DNA of 64,000 nucleotides from NCBI GenBank assembly GCA_020403425.1, contig JADBXR010000014.1:1-64000 (forward strand), in the 5' to 3' direction. Both the position numbers and the translations under genes were made by a program. The stretch comes from Chitinophagaceae bacterium (GTDB lineage Bacteria; Bacteroidota; Bacteroidia; Chitinophagales; Chitinophagaceae). Shown one piece after another: positions 17,130 to 26,013 of the stretch (its first letter is position 1; each line of letters begins with the position of its first letter). The notes beneath the pieces are model-generated. The model saw only the letters and a list, made by a program, of their open reading frames with translations. It made no database searches and had not been told where the DNA came from.

Positions 17130-17456
17130 ATGTATACACAGATCTGGAGCAAGTATCTTCCTATTATCAAGATTTTATTAAAGCGTACTGCTTCGGGCGA
17201 CCAGGTACTGGATCTGAACCGTATCGATTTCGAAAGGGCCGGAACGGGCAGAAAAGCGGGATATAAGTTCACCATCGAATTCAAAAGGGGCCGCGTGGCC
17301 AATATCATCAGCGGTTCCTTGCTGGCTTCGGACCTTGCTTTTTCAATGCAGGAAGATGCCAATATCAGATCCATTCTGGCCGAGAACCACTTCACCGTTT
17401 CGCTCAACACCAAATTCCAGTTGATCCTGAAAAGGGTCGCTGATAGCGGTGAATAA
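17130..17456 (+). CDS. Conserved hypothetical protein (108 aa)
   Basis: Not recognised. The 108-residue product begins MYTQIWSKYLPIIKILLKR and continues with alternating beta and helical stretches (GYKFTIEFKRGRVANIISG, FTVSLNTKFQLILKRV). It has no signal peptide or long hydrophobic segment. ATG at 17130 is used; an in-frame TTG at 17094 would add 12 residues. It is convergent with the SDR gene downstream. Coding is supported by its composition and by its position in an otherwise empty interval. Confidence 0.65.
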   Translation: MYTQIWSKYLPIIKILLKRTASGDQVLDLNRIDFERAGTGRKAGYKFTIEFKRGRVANIISGSLLASDLAFSMQEDANIRSILAENHFTVSLNTKFQLILKRVADSGE

Positions 17457-17492
17457 ATGTAGTTGATAGACCTGCATCAGGTAGGGTTGACT
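17457..17492. terminator. Weak nested hairpin between convergent genes
   Basis: An outer TGTAGT/ACTACA stem encloses an inner ACCTG-CAT-CAGGT stem, right after the stop of the hypothetical gene. There is no clear T tract, so terminator function is tentative. Confidence 0.35.
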
Positions 17493-17516
17493 ACAACACC
17501 CGTTTCACCAACGCTT

Positions 17517-18290
17517 TTATAGCATAGATTTTACGGACCCACCATCCAGGGTAATGGTTTGCCCGGTCACGTAACGGCTGTGCGGACTAAGCAGCCACAA
17601 AGCAAGACTGGCAAAATCTGCCGGAAGACCCAGTGCTCCCACAGGGATCAGGGCGATGGCCTTCTCACGCACTTCTTCTACGGGTAAACCGGTCTGCTCC
17701 GATTTTTTCCGGTAAATACGGTCAATGGCGGGGGTATCGTGAGAACCGGGCCCAAGGATATTCAGGGTAACCCCACTTTTTGCGATCTCCTGCGATAAGG
17801 TTTTTACCATGCCTACCACAGCCACACGCAAAGAACTACTGAGAACCAGATTCTCAAGCGGTTGTTTTACCGATGAGCTTTCTATATATATCACCCTGCC
17901 GTACTGTCGTTCCATCATTTTGGGTACCAGGGCCTGGGTCAATTCCACTTTCCAGCGCAAGAGTGAACGGTAGGCATTGTCCCAGTCCTCCAGTGTGGTC
18001 TCCAGTACGGTCTTGGCCGGCGGTCCTCCGGCATTGATCACCAGACCATGCAACTGTCGATCACCTACCACAGCCACCAATTGCCTGATCACGGCAGAAT
18101 CAGACAGGTCGCCGGCAAGGATCTCCACCCGTTCGGGTGCAGCAGCTTGTAATGTCTTCAATTTTTCTTCGCCCCTTGCTACGGCAATAATACGGGCGCC
18201 TTCGGCCAGCAATGCTTCTGCAATGGCTTTTCCAAAACCGGATGTGGCACCGCCGATAATGAACAACTGGTCATGCATCTGTAAATTCAT
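17517..18290 (-). CDS. SDR family oxidoreductase, atypical active site
   Basis: A 257-residue Rossmann-fold SDR. The cofactor motif is GGATSGFGKAIAEAL and NAGG is present. Where classical SDRs have YxxxK this protein reads VLSSSLRVAVVGMVKTL, so the catalytic Tyr is absent. The same substitution occurs in a known SDR subgroup annotated as 3-oxoacyl-ACP-reductase-like. The C-terminus YVTGQTITLDGG is typical. The start MNLQMHDQLF at 18290 follows a purine-rich GGAAAAGGAAG; longer in-frame starts give no sensible N-terminus. Substrate and direction unknown. Confidence 0.87.
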   Translation of the reverse strand: MNLQMHDQLFIIGGATSGFGKAIAEALLAEGARIIAVARGEEKLKTLQAAAPERVEILAGDLSDSAVIRQLVAVVGDRQLHGLVINAGGPPAKTVLETTLEDWDNAYRSLLRWKVELTQALVPKMMERQYGRVIYIESSSVKQPLENLVLSSSLRVAVVGMVKTLSQEIAKSGVTLNILGPGSHDTPAIDRIYRKKSEQTGLPVEEVREKAIALIPVGALGLPADFASLALWLLSPHSRYVTGQTITLDGGSVKSML

Positions 18291-18453
18291 ACGCTTCCTT
18301 TTCCTGGAAATAAAGGTAGGGAATTGAGTGCGGGAGATAAAAGATGAGCGGAACGGATCCACCAGCGGGGATAGCCTCTGGTGAACGGGATCATCGAAAC
18401 ATAAAATTATCTATACATTTATTGCCGCATCCTCCTTCTTTTAAATAATATCC

Positions 18454-19263
18454 ATGAGAACCTATATCGTTGATTCATTTACCAGGGAACCATTCAAAGG
18501 CAATCCGGCTGGTGTCTGTTTTCCTGAAACAGCGCTGAGTGAGGAAAAAATGCTGAAAATAGCCCAGGAGTTCGGCCTTTCTGAGACCGCTTTTGTGCAA
18601 CCGACCGCAGAGGCGAGTGTGTACAGCATCCGCTATTTTTCCCCGAAAAAGGAGATCCCCTTATGCGGACATGCCACGCTGGCTTCTGCAAGGGTCATTT
18701 TCAACAGTAGTACTGTTAACGAGATCCATTTTACCACGGTCGAGAAATTAGACTTGTTGATCAAGCGACACAATGAGGAGATCACCATGGAATTCCCGGT
18801 ATACGATACCACCGATATCGATGTACCTCCCGTCATGCTGGATGCACTGGGTCTGAAAGAGGTCAGCAACACTGCGTTCAGTCCCAGGAACAAGATCATC
18901 CTGCTGGAGATCAGCAACGCTGCTGTATTGGCGGGATTGCAGCCCGATTACACAGCTTTGGTACAATCATACTCCGGAATCAATGGTGTTCTGGTAACTG
19001 CTCCTTCCAATACGGCAGACTACGATTACCATTACCGTTATTTCTGGCCTTGGGCCGGTACACAGGAAGACCCTGTAACCGGTGGCGTGCAGACCTTTCT
19101 GGCCAAATACTGGTCGGTTCGGTTACAGAAAACGCAGATGAAAGCCTACCAGTCATCCGCCCGAACCGGTTATATGCATATTGATCTGCAGACAGATAAG
19201 GTATTGCTCACAAGCCAGGCCGTGATCGTTCTGGAAGGGCGTTTAGCCGGAGCAGATGCCTGA
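18454..19263 (+). CDS. PhzF family isomerase-like protein
   Basis: A 269-residue protein with the diaminopimelate-epimerase-like double fold of the PhzF family. Diagnostic segments are FKGNPAGVCF, EFGLSETAFV with the catalytic Glu, and IPLCGHATLASA. The C-terminal half contains EDPVTGG. PhzF acts in phenazine synthesis, but most members outside phenazine clusters have unknown substrates. No phenazine genes are nearby. It is followed on the same strand by the YgiD-like gene after about 170 bp. Confidence 0.93.
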   Translation: MRTYIVDSFTREPFKGNPAGVCFPETALSEEKMLKIAQEFGLSETAFVQPTAEASVYSIRYFSPKKEIPLCGHATLASARVIFNSSTVNEIHFTTVEKLDLLIKRHNEEITMEFPVYDTTDIDVPPVMLDALGLKEVSNTAFSPRNKIILLEISNAAVLAGLQPDYTALVQSYSGINGVLVTAPSNTADYDYHYRYFWPWAGTQEDPVTGGVQTFLAKYWSVRLQKTQMKAYQSSARTGYMHIDLQTDKVLLTSQAVIVLEGRLAGADA

Positions 19264-19435
19264 ATCAACAACCCGTACAATTATCCCGGTACTGAATGGG
19301 CCAAGGTCTCGGATTCTCTATGAGCAACTTTTAAAATTATTGTTGTAACTTTGATTTTGAAACACCCCCTCTTTACACCAGAACCACTGCCCGATAGAAA
19401 GGAAACTATTTTTTCAAAACTTAGCCATTATCGCT

Positions 19436-20278
19436 ATGACTGGTGCCACCCTGCAACTGAAGGAATTGGGCAAAATGCTTGCCCCGCTGAGTAGTACAGA
19501 GCCGATGCCCGTGCTGTTCCTGGGGCATGGCAGTCCTATGAACGCCATTGAAGAGAACGAATTTGTAGCCGGTTTCCGTAAGGTGGGTCAGAGCATTCCC
19601 AGACCCAATGCCATTCTCTGTGTATCGGCCCACTGGGAAACCAAAGGAACTTTCGTAACCGCCATGGAGCATCCGCGCACCATTCATGATTTTGGTGGTT
19701 TTCCACAGGAGTTGTTCAAGGTGCAGTATCCGGCCCCTGGTTCTCCGGAACTGGCCAAAGAAACTGCGTCGCTGGTAACCCAAACAAAAGTGGGGCTGGA
19801 TCAGACTTGGGGACTTGACCATGGCACCTGGAGCGTGGTAAAACATCTCTATCCACAAGCGGATGTTCCGGTGATACAACTGAGTCTTGATTATACACAG
19901 GCCCCACAATACCATTATGATCTTGCGAAGGAGCTGGCCTCATTGCGCAGAAAAGGAGTGCTGATCATTGGCAGCGGTAATATGGTACACAACCTGCGCA
20001 TGGTGGCCTGGGATAAACTGAACACATCGGGCTATGCCTATGACTGGGCAACCGAAGCCAATGAAAAGATGAAAGAATATATCATCAAGGGCGATCACGC
20101 AAAGCTGATCCATTACCCATCGCAGGGTAGGGCTTTTAACCTGGCCATCCCATCCCCGGATCATTTTCTTCCCTTGTTGTACACATTGGCACTAAAGAAT
20201 GAAAAGGACAACCTGAGCCTGTTCAACGATAAGGCCGTGGGCGGTTCCCTTACCATGACCTCTGTAAGAATTGGTTGA
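19436..20278 (+). CDS. 4,5-DOPA dioxygenase extradiol-like protein (YgiD family)
   Basis: A 280-residue class III extradiol ring-cleavage dioxygenase-like protein. The metal-site histidines are visible in FLGHGSPMNAI, VSAHWET and GLDHGTWSV, with another conserved histidine in GSGNMVHNL. YgiD/DODA enzymes open catechol rings such as L-DOPA using Zn2+ or Fe2+; the natural bacterial substrate is often unclear. It is cytoplasmic, with no signal peptide. The start at 19436 is consistent with the family length of about 260-280. Confidence 0.93.
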   Translation: MTGATLQLKELGKMLAPLSSTEPMPVLFLGHGSPMNAIEENEFVAGFRKVGQSIPRPNAILCVSAHWETKGTFVTAMEHPRTIHDFGGFPQELFKVQYPAPGSPELAKETASLVTQTKVGLDQTWGLDHGTWSVVKHLYPQADVPVIQLSLDYTQAPQYHYDLAKELASLRRKGVLIIGSGNMVHNLRMVAWDKLNTSGYAYDWATEANEKMKEYIIKGDHAKLIHYPSQGRAFNLAIPSPDHFLPLLYTLALKNEKDNLSLFNDKAVGGSLTMTSVRIG

Positions 20279-20289
20279 GATGGATCTCT

Positions 20290-20730
20290 TTATGTGATAT
20301 CGACCTTCAGGATCCTGACAAACTTTTTCAGTTCACTCATTTCATCATTGCTCAACGGTTCATTATTGGCATATTTGGCCTGCAGGAACAACACCCTTTT
20401 ATGTTCCGGATACCGGGCCAGTATGGCACTGATGTATTTACCCGCCGTTTCATCTTTCTGGTAAATGGGGGAGGCCACAACGGGCTCCACAGGTTTATAC
20501 CGGGTAGGCATTTTCAAAATAATGGCCTCCAGTGTACCCAGCCAGCTGGACGGCATATCTTTCACCTTCTGCGCTTTTGATAAAAGGCCCTGCAGTTGTT
20601 TTTTACTCAGGCTCCCTCTTTCTTCATATTGATGCATCAGGCTCATGACGAACAATGCATCCGGGTTATGCGCATACAGGGCATCCAGGATCTTGGCAAT
20701 AATATCAATTCCGGGTTTGGGCTTGTACAT
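20290..20730 (-). CDS. Conserved hypothetical protein (146 aa)
   Basis: No family recognised. The product is hydrophilic and probably helical (YKPKPGIDIIAKILDALYAH at the N-terminus, SNDEMSELKKFVRILKVDIT at the C-terminus) and lacks a signal peptide. ATG at 20730 is preferred because TAATTTCG (20742-20749) lies 11 bases upstream. It is convergent with the YgiD-like gene, 11 bp away. Codon use resembles its neighbours. Confidence 0.7.
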   Translation of the reverse strand: MYKPKPGIDIIAKILDALYAHNPDALFVMSLMHQYEERGSLSKKQLQGLLSKAQKVKDMPSSWLGTLEAIILKMPTRYKPVEPVVASPIYQKDETAGKYISAILARYPEHKRVLFLQAKYANNEPLSNDEMSELKKFVRILKVDIT

Positions 20731-20741
20731 AATGATACCAG

Positions 20742-20749
20742 CGAAATTA
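20742..20749 (-). promoter_or_regulatory. TAATTTCG -7-like element
   Basis: On the minus strand TAATTTCG ends 11 bases before the ATG at 20730. Confidence 0.4.
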
Positions 20750-20854
20750 CTATGCAACCAGCAGATTCTTGCAAAAGGCCCGGATGCAACAAGGGGCCCG
20801 CAGTCGGCGACCACGAACCCCTTGATGGAAATATCCTGTTTCAGACCAGATAGA

Positions 20855-21790
20855 TCACCAGATGGTCTTCACCGCTACAAAATTACCGCTGGCATCAAAC
20901 GCCACACAGTAACGGGTATTGTTAGCATCGATCACAGCCACATAACCTTTGAGCGTACCGGCCACAGTTAGACTGAACGCCTTGTCCAGTACATAATTCG
21001 GGTAAGTGGTCGCCAGGTATCCCTGCGCCGTAGCCGGCAGCGTAGCATCTGCGATCACAGGTCTGTCACCGGGGGCCGGTAAACTTACCCTGCTTACAAA
21101 CACGCCAGTGCTGCTGAACAGGTTGGCATAGATGCCGCCATTCTTAGACAGCACCAGGTAACCTCCATCAACTTTCTGGAATGCTTTTACCAGCGTATCT
21201 GCTGCATAGTTGGTACCCATGTACGAGATGATCGCAGTTGGCAAAGCGCTCAGGGAAACGGTGTCTTTATGAGGCAGGCCGCGTTTCTCAAAACGTCCGC
21301 CCCTGTGCCAGCCATCTCCGTCCATATCTCCTTTCTCACGCTGCTCAAGCACTTTCACAAATGTTCCATCAGCTTTGAACTGCAGACCTACGGGTTTACC
21401 ATTAAAGTTGATGATGACAACATATCCTTTTACCGCACCTGACGTATCTTTTACCGAAAACGCTTTTATAAAGCCGTATCCGCTGTAGTTAGTGCTCAGA
21501 TAAGATTGTATGACTGCAGGCAGATCGGCCGCAGCCACTGAATCACGATGTTGCCCTCTTTCGCAGTTGTGTATCACATATACAGAATCCGTGGTAGTGC
21601 CACCGTTGGTGGAGGCGGTACCGCCTCCATTCGTAGATACAGCAATGGTAGATGAGGTAGCTGTATTTGCCACTGCCGTATTCTGCCCTGCGCCCGTACC
21701 CGAGATCTCTTTTTTACAGGATGTGGCCGCCACGACCAGGAATAAGGATGCTGCGATATAGGTATAGGTTGCTCTGAATTGTTTTTTCAT
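20855..21790 (-). CDS. PepSY-like lipoprotein with three repeats
   Basis: A 311-residue exported lipoprotein (lipobox VVAATSC, Cys about residue 25). A low-complexity Thr/Gly/Ser linker follows (about 30-70), then three repeats of roughly 70 residues. Each begins LPxxxxxYxxTxY and continues KAF: LPAVIQSYLSTNYSGYGFIK, LPTAIISYMGTNYAADTLVK and LPATAQGYLATTYPNYVLDK. These match the PepSY-like (beta-lactamase-inhibitor-protein-like) fold common in Bacteroidota periplasmic proteins. The likely site is the periplasm, membrane-anchored. The ligand or partner is unknown. Confidence 0.82.
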   Translation of the reverse strand: MKKQFRATYTYIAASLFLVVAATSCKKEISGTGAGQNTAVANTATSSTIAVSTNGGGTASTNGGTTTDSVYVIHNCERGQHRDSVAAADLPAVIQSYLSTNYSGYGFIKAFSVKDTSGAVKGYVVIINFNGKPVGLQFKADGTFVKVLEQREKGDMDGDGWHRGGRFEKRGLPHKDTVSLSALPTAIISYMGTNYAADTLVKAFQKVDGGYLVLSKNGGIYANLFSSTGVFVSRVSLPAPGDRPVIADATLPATAQGYLATTYPNYVLDKAFSLTVAGTLKGYVAVIDANNTRYCVAFDASGNFVAVKTIW

Positions 21791-22467
21791 GTTGGTTGTT
21801 TTTGATCGATTCTCTGTTGATGTTTGTGTCAGGGTTTTTCATAGTGCGGTCACTCACACTAACCCCCCTATTTTCAACTGACAGAATACCAGGTATAACT
21901 TATGGACTGGTATCACTCCCCCGGCGGGAAGTTTGGTGGAGGGGGGTACTACAAAAAAGCGTGCAGGCTGGCGGGCAGGAGCAAGCCTTCCTTCATTGCG
22001 GTATTTGCAACAGGCGGCTTTACAGTATTTTGCGTACGCTGCCGTTGGCAACGGCCTGTTAATTGTTTTTATTTGCGGAGACTGATACACAACAACAGCC
22101 GGATCAGGAGCAGGAGCCCACACCATAGACATATCGGGCATGTAGCGCGACTGACTGAGGATAAGTAGCAGTTGTATGAAACCCGCGAATAAATGCATGT
22201 ATCGATCAATGATTGATGAGTACCGTTTCTGGATGGTCTTACCGGGAGATTGGATTTCGGGAAAGGTACCCGCAGGGATACCCTGTGCAGAATTGCGTTG
22301 GTAGTACCCAACGTTTGCTCATATTGATAGATACGTGGTGAGCTGAAGATGTTATCAAGAAAATGTTAAAGCGGGAGATGGCGGTAAGGTGGGTAGACCA
22401 GTTTGCAAAAAACCTCAGGACACCTGTTCGGTATCGTTGTTATCTGTCGGAAAGGAAGGGGTATCGC
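21791..22467. other. Long intergenic region, no supported gene
   Basis: About 680 bp between the PepSY lipoprotein promoter and the 3' end of the amidase gene. Open frames occur on both strands (21854-22198 minus, 21902-22168 plus). Their products are of unusual composition, rich in Cys, Arg and Pro, and lack a credible start context. The region may be a decayed gene or an extragenic element. The only structure I can name is a small hairpin, CGTTGG...CCAACG, near 22294-22311. Confidence 0.4.
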
Positions 22468-23187
22468 TTATTGGACCGTTTCCCGTTTTTCCAGCCAGCG
22501 AGCCAATCCTTTCTTGATGGCTTCACCGATCTTTTGCTGGTTGGCGGGGTCGCGGAGAAAATCATAGCTGGCGCCATTATCACCGATCTCCAGCAATACG
22601 CGGATAGGTGCTTTGTTCACGTGTTCATCCAGGCTGTAAAAAGAAAGTTTACCGGTGGCAGCACAGCGGTAATTGTTACGGCCGGTTGTGCTGTCGAGCA
22701 GAACTCCCCGGTTCTCCAGGGTCGTGGCATCTGCAATGGATGCGATCAGTGTTGCGGCCAGATCCCGGTTATCGGCTTCGTGCACGTCACCATAATGTAT
22801 GTATCCCCATACCGCATGTCTGCGTGTGCCGCCGTTGTTATGCACGGCAATGAATACATCGGGGTTCTTTTTGTTCGATTGTTTGAGTTCCCAGGCATAG
22901 CCCGACAGTTTTCCATCCACCACGGCTGAGGTATGCGCGATCATGGTATTGCTGCCGCTGTCCGCATTATGTACATCTTTCCTTCCCAGGCTCCACACTT
23001 TGTATTCCTTGAAAAAGGGCGCTGAGGCCATGGCCGCTTCTGCAATACCATTACAAACCGCAGCTTCGCTGAAGTTCTTGCCGGTATTGGTCTGGTGCGA
23101 GGGCTGCCATACGATAACGGTCTTCTTACGCTTAGGGGCTGAAGCGATACAGACGGTCAGAAGCAGAAGGATGGTCAGCTTTTTCAT
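22468..23187 (-). CDS. N-acetylmuramoyl-L-alanine amidase-like protein, exported
   Basis: A 239-residue protein with a signal peptide (KKLTILLLLTVCIASA). It has an Amidase_3-like fold: IVWQPSHQTNTG with the first zinc histidine, AVHNNGG with the second, and the catalytic-type glutamate in VLLEIGDNGASYDFL. Amidases of this type cleave the MurNAc-L-Ala bond of peptidoglycan in the periplasm. The family assignment is by motif order only and is fairly divergent. The start at 23187 gives the signal peptide; a TATTTTG element lies 18 bases upstream. Confidence 0.75.
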   Translation of the reverse strand: MKKLTILLLLTVCIASAPKRKKTVIVWQPSHQTNTGKNFSEAAVCNGIAEAAMASAPFFKEYKVWSLGRKDVHNADSGSNTMIAHTSAVVDGKLSGYAWELKQSNKKNPDVFIAVHNNGGTRRHAVWGYIHYGDVHEADNRDLAATLIASIADATTLENRGVLLDSTTGRNNYRCAATGKLSFYSLDEHVNKAPIRVLLEIGDNGASYDFLRDPANQQKIGEAIKKGLARWLEKRETVQ

Positions 23188-23205
23188 ATTGGGGGTTTGA
23201 GGGTA

Positions 23206-23212
23206 CAAAATA
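23206..23212 (-). promoter_or_regulatory. TATTTTG -7-like element before the amidase gene
   Basis: On the minus strand TATTTTG lies 18 bases before the ATG at 23187. It sits in the tail of the preceding terminator hairpin (shared bases 23211-23212), so terminator and promoter are packed together. Confidence 0.4.
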
Positions 23213-23244
23213 CAAATCCTGCCGTTTCTACAGCAGGATTTGTA
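23211..23244 (-). terminator. Rho-independent terminator of the ABC/HlyD/TolC operon
   Basis: TACAAATCCTGC (23211-23222) and GCAGGATTTGTA (23233-23244) form a perfect 12-bp stem with a 10-base loop. On the minus strand it follows the TolC gene by 24 bases and is followed by TTTTG. Confidence 0.8.
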
Positions 23245-23268
23245 AAATTTCATCCCATACGCCCCCTC

Positions 23269-24669
23269 TTATTGCAGCGTGCCGGCGGCCCAGCGAAGTT
23301 GATAACTGGCAGTAAGGTATTTGATCCGTAAGGCGGTTTGTTTCTGCAATACTTCCAGCAATTTGCTCTCCCTTGCGTTCACCAGAAAAAGACTGCTCTC
23401 ACCCTGTGAGAATTTCAGCTCTTCGTTGCGTAACAATTGACGATAATTTTCCTGCAGACTGCTGGTGAGCTGCCACTGCTGTAACAGTAGGTTACTTTCA
23501 TTCTGGTAATAACGGATCTTGTTTTCCAGTTGCCAGCGTTTACCGGTCAGCTCCAGTTGCGATTCTTTCAGTTTGATCTGCGCCTTCTTGTAATCACCCC
23601 TTCCCTGGCGCAGGAAAAGCGGCAGCTGCACGCTCAGGCCCCATTTATAATTGTTCTGCAGGTAGGCGGCATCCCAGCTTTTGATAAAGTTGTATTCCTT
23701 GCTCAGCACATTTGCCTTCAGGCTCACATAGGGCAACAGGCCCTGGAATTTGAGCCTTTTTTCCGTTTCCATGCTGTTGACCTTGAACTGGGCCGATCGC
23801 AGCAACGGGTGTTGCTCCAATACTGCACCGATATTTTCTTCCAGCACAGCCAAGCCTTGTTGCGACGTAAAATAGGCGGTATCAGGCACCAGGCCGGCAG
23901 GCAGGCTGTATGCCGTGGCATCCTCCTGCCATAAAAAATACGATAAGGATATGGCCGCGTTGTTCAGTTTCTGCAAAGCCTCCGTCTGTTGTAAGCGGTA
24001 TTGCTGCAGCTGCGTGTAAGACTCCACCGTATCCATCACCGACCGGTCTCCATTGATAAAAGCGTTCCGTACCAGGTTTTGCCTTCTCACTGCATTCTCA
24101 ACAAAGCCGGTATAGATATGATATAACTGATACGCACCTGCCCATTGCCAGTATTCCGTATAAGCGTCGAGCAACAGGTTGTTCAGGATATTCTTTCGGT
24201 CCTGTTCACTCTGGTCCTGTAATATTCTGGCCTGTTGCAGTGCGGCCCTGCGTTTATCTATCAGTAAACCATTACCCAGCGGGATCTCTATACCCAGGTA
24301 GCTCGATCTTCCCCTGGTGATCTCCGGAGAAATCAGGTCGCCGCCATTGTTCTCTGTTCCGGCACGCAGGGTGAATGCCGCGGCCGTAGGTATCTCTATC
24401 TGTGGATTCGTATAATAGTAGTAATTTTTGCCATCGAAGGTTTTACGACTTGCATCCATCTCCAGCGTGGGGTCGAATGCGCCGCGCACAGATTGTAATT
24501 CTGCCTCTGCCCTGTTCACCAGCAATGCTGCCTGTTTGGCCACGGGATGGTTTTTGCGTACCAGCTCCATCACCGTCTCTGGTGTCAGTACGGACCTTTT
24601 TTCCTGGGCTGCAAGGGAGATCCCCATTGCCAGTATCACCAGCGTACACAGGAATTTATTTGCTTGCAT
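23269..24669 (-). CDS. TolC family outer-membrane efflux protein
   Basis: A 466-residue outer-membrane channel subunit with a signal peptide (about 1-22, ending GISLAAQ) and two long helical repeats rich in Gln, Leu and Ala typical of OEP/TolC proteins (EAELQSVRGAFDPTLEMDAS near the start). It overlaps the HlyD-like gene by 14 bp and would form the outer-membrane conduit for the ABC-HlyD pair. The start at 24669 is preferred because it gives a clean signal peptide; an upstream GTG or ATG lacks one. Confidence 0.88.
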   Translation of the reverse strand: MQANKFLCTLVILAMGISLAAQEKRSVLTPETVMELVRKNHPVAKQAALLVNRAEAELQSVRGAFDPTLEMDASRKTFDGKNYYYYTNPQIEIPTAAAFTLRAGTENNGGDLISPEITRGRSSYLGIEIPLGNGLLIDKRRAALQQARILQDQSEQDRKNILNNLLLDAYTEYWQWAGAYQLYHIYTGFVENAVRRQNLVRNAFINGDRSVMDTVESYTQLQQYRLQQTEALQKLNNAAISLSYFLWQEDATAYSLPAGLVPDTAYFTSQQGLAVLEENIGAVLEQHPLLRSAQFKVNSMETEKRLKFQGLLPYVSLKANVLSKEYNFIKSWDAAYLQNNYKWGLSVQLPLFLRQGRGDYKKAQIKLKESQLELTGKRWQLENKIRYYQNESNLLLQQWQLTSSLQENYRQLLRNEELKFSQGESSLFLVNARESKLLEVLQKQTALRIKYLTASYQLRWAAGTLQ

Positions 24670-26011
24670 CTTTCTGTTTTGTTTCAGTGGTCGACCGATA
24701 ATATTCCGGAGGGAATCCATTAATGTTTCTCCATAGTTCATAGTAGATCCGGACGTCTTTCAAAAGAGCGATCGCATTGGCACCACCACCTATGCGCAAT
24801 TGTTTGGGCCAGGGCTTATCGGTACTGTCCTCAACCACCAGAGCCCTGAACTTACCGTTCTTGCTCACTTCAGTCTCCACGGCAGCTACAGTACCGCCAA
24901 AGGTCCCGTAACTGTTTTGTGGCCAGCCGCTGAAAACAATGGCCGGGAACCCGTCAAATACGAACCGAACTTTCTGGCCGATGGATACCAGGGGAAGATC
25001 CATCGGATCTACATACATTTCTACTGCATACTGCACTTTATCCGGTACTATCTGAACGATCATTTCCCCTTCCTTCACCATTTCGCCGATACCGGCCTTT
25101 CTGGCCTGTATCACCTGTCCGCTTTGTGGTGCACGTAAATAATACAATTGATTCCTTGCATCGTAATTGGCGTAGAGGTTCTGCAGTTTGGACAATTCTG
25201 CTTCGGTACTGGCCGCATTGGAGAGCGATGCAAATCTCTCTCCTTCTGCTTTTGAGATCTTATCCCTATACTCTTGCTCCACACTGTTCTTTTCGATCAA
25301 GAGATTCGTCATCTCCTGTTTGGCCTGGAGGAATTTGTTCTGTGCAGTGATGCGCTTGGCCTGTGCATTCTGGAAATTCATCCTTCGTTTCTCCAGTTCC
25401 GTCAGCGAGATGGAACCGCTATCATACATCAGCTTTGCCGCATCTATCTGGCGTTTGTACACAGCCAGCTCGTTGGTAACAGCCACCAGGTCGGTACTAT
25501 CACTCATGATCTTTAATTGCTGCTGGCCCAGTTTATTATCTATCGAACTTAGTTTCAGATCCTTGCCCTGCAATAAAGCGGTTCTCTGCGTTTCCGCTGT
25601 GGCAGCTTTGTTACGATAATTTTCGATACTGTTCTTTTTCGCGCTGATCTGCTCCTGTGTGCGGTCCAGCAATTGGGGGTCCAGGTATTCGATCTTGACC
25701 TCCCCCAGCTGCAGCAGGGTATCGCCCTCTTTCACGTAATCGCCCTCTTTCACGAACCATTTGATCACGCGGCCGGCAATGATGGTATTCAGCTCCTGTG
25801 GCCGCTGCTCCTGACGCAACGTGGTTACCGAACCCCTGGCCCGGATATTCTGTGTCCAAGGCAAACAAAGTATCACCAGCATCAATAACAGGGTACCCCA
25901 TAGCCATTTTTTTACCTGACTGGTCCTGGTTATATGGTATACTTTACCAAACGACGACAGCCTTCCTTCCGCTGCGCGTTCTTCGATATTACTATTGATA
26001 TAGTTCTCCAT
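24656..26011 (-). CDS. HlyD-like membrane fusion (adaptor) protein
   Basis: A 451-residue periplasmic adaptor. A short cytoplasmic N-terminus is followed by one membrane helix (LWGTLLLMLVILCLPW, about 38-53). Next come a lipoyl-like half (GRVIKWFVKEGDYVKEGD), a long coiled-coil hairpin (about 110-260), and the returning lipoyl half (APQSGQVIQARKAGIGEMVK) with a beta barrel. It bridges the ABC exporter and the TolC protein in type I-like secretion. ATG at 26011 lies 2 bases after the ABC stop codon; a GTG at 26017 overlaps it. Confidence 0.9.
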   Translation of the reverse strand: MENYINSNIEERAAEGRLSSFGKVYHITRTSQVKKWLWGTLLLMLVILCLPWTQNIRARGSVTTLRQEQRPQELNTIIAGRVIKWFVKEGDYVKEGDTLLQLGEVKIEYLDPQLLDRTQEQISAKKNSIENYRNKAATAETQRTALLQGKDLKLSSIDNKLGQQQLKIMSDSTDLVAVTNELAVYKRQIDAAKLMYDSGSISLTELEKRRMNFQNAQAKRITAQNKFLQAKQEMTNLLIEKNSVEQEYRDKISKAEGERFASLSNAASTEAELSKLQNLYANYDARNQLYYLRAPQSGQVIQARKAGIGEMVKEGEMIVQIVPDKVQYAVEMYVDPMDLPLVSIGQKVRFVFDGFPAIVFSGWPQNSYGTFGGTVAAVETEVSKNGKFRALVVEDSTDKPWPKQLRIGGGANAIALLKDVRIYYELWRNINGFPPEYYRSTTETKQKDASK

Positions 26012-26013
26012 GA

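Noticed and set aside
21854..22198. Possible 114-residue minus-strand gene
   Set aside because: Odd Pro/Arg/Cys composition, no promoter or start context and no recognised motif. It overlaps an equally unconvincing plus-strand frame, so I treat the interval as non-coding.
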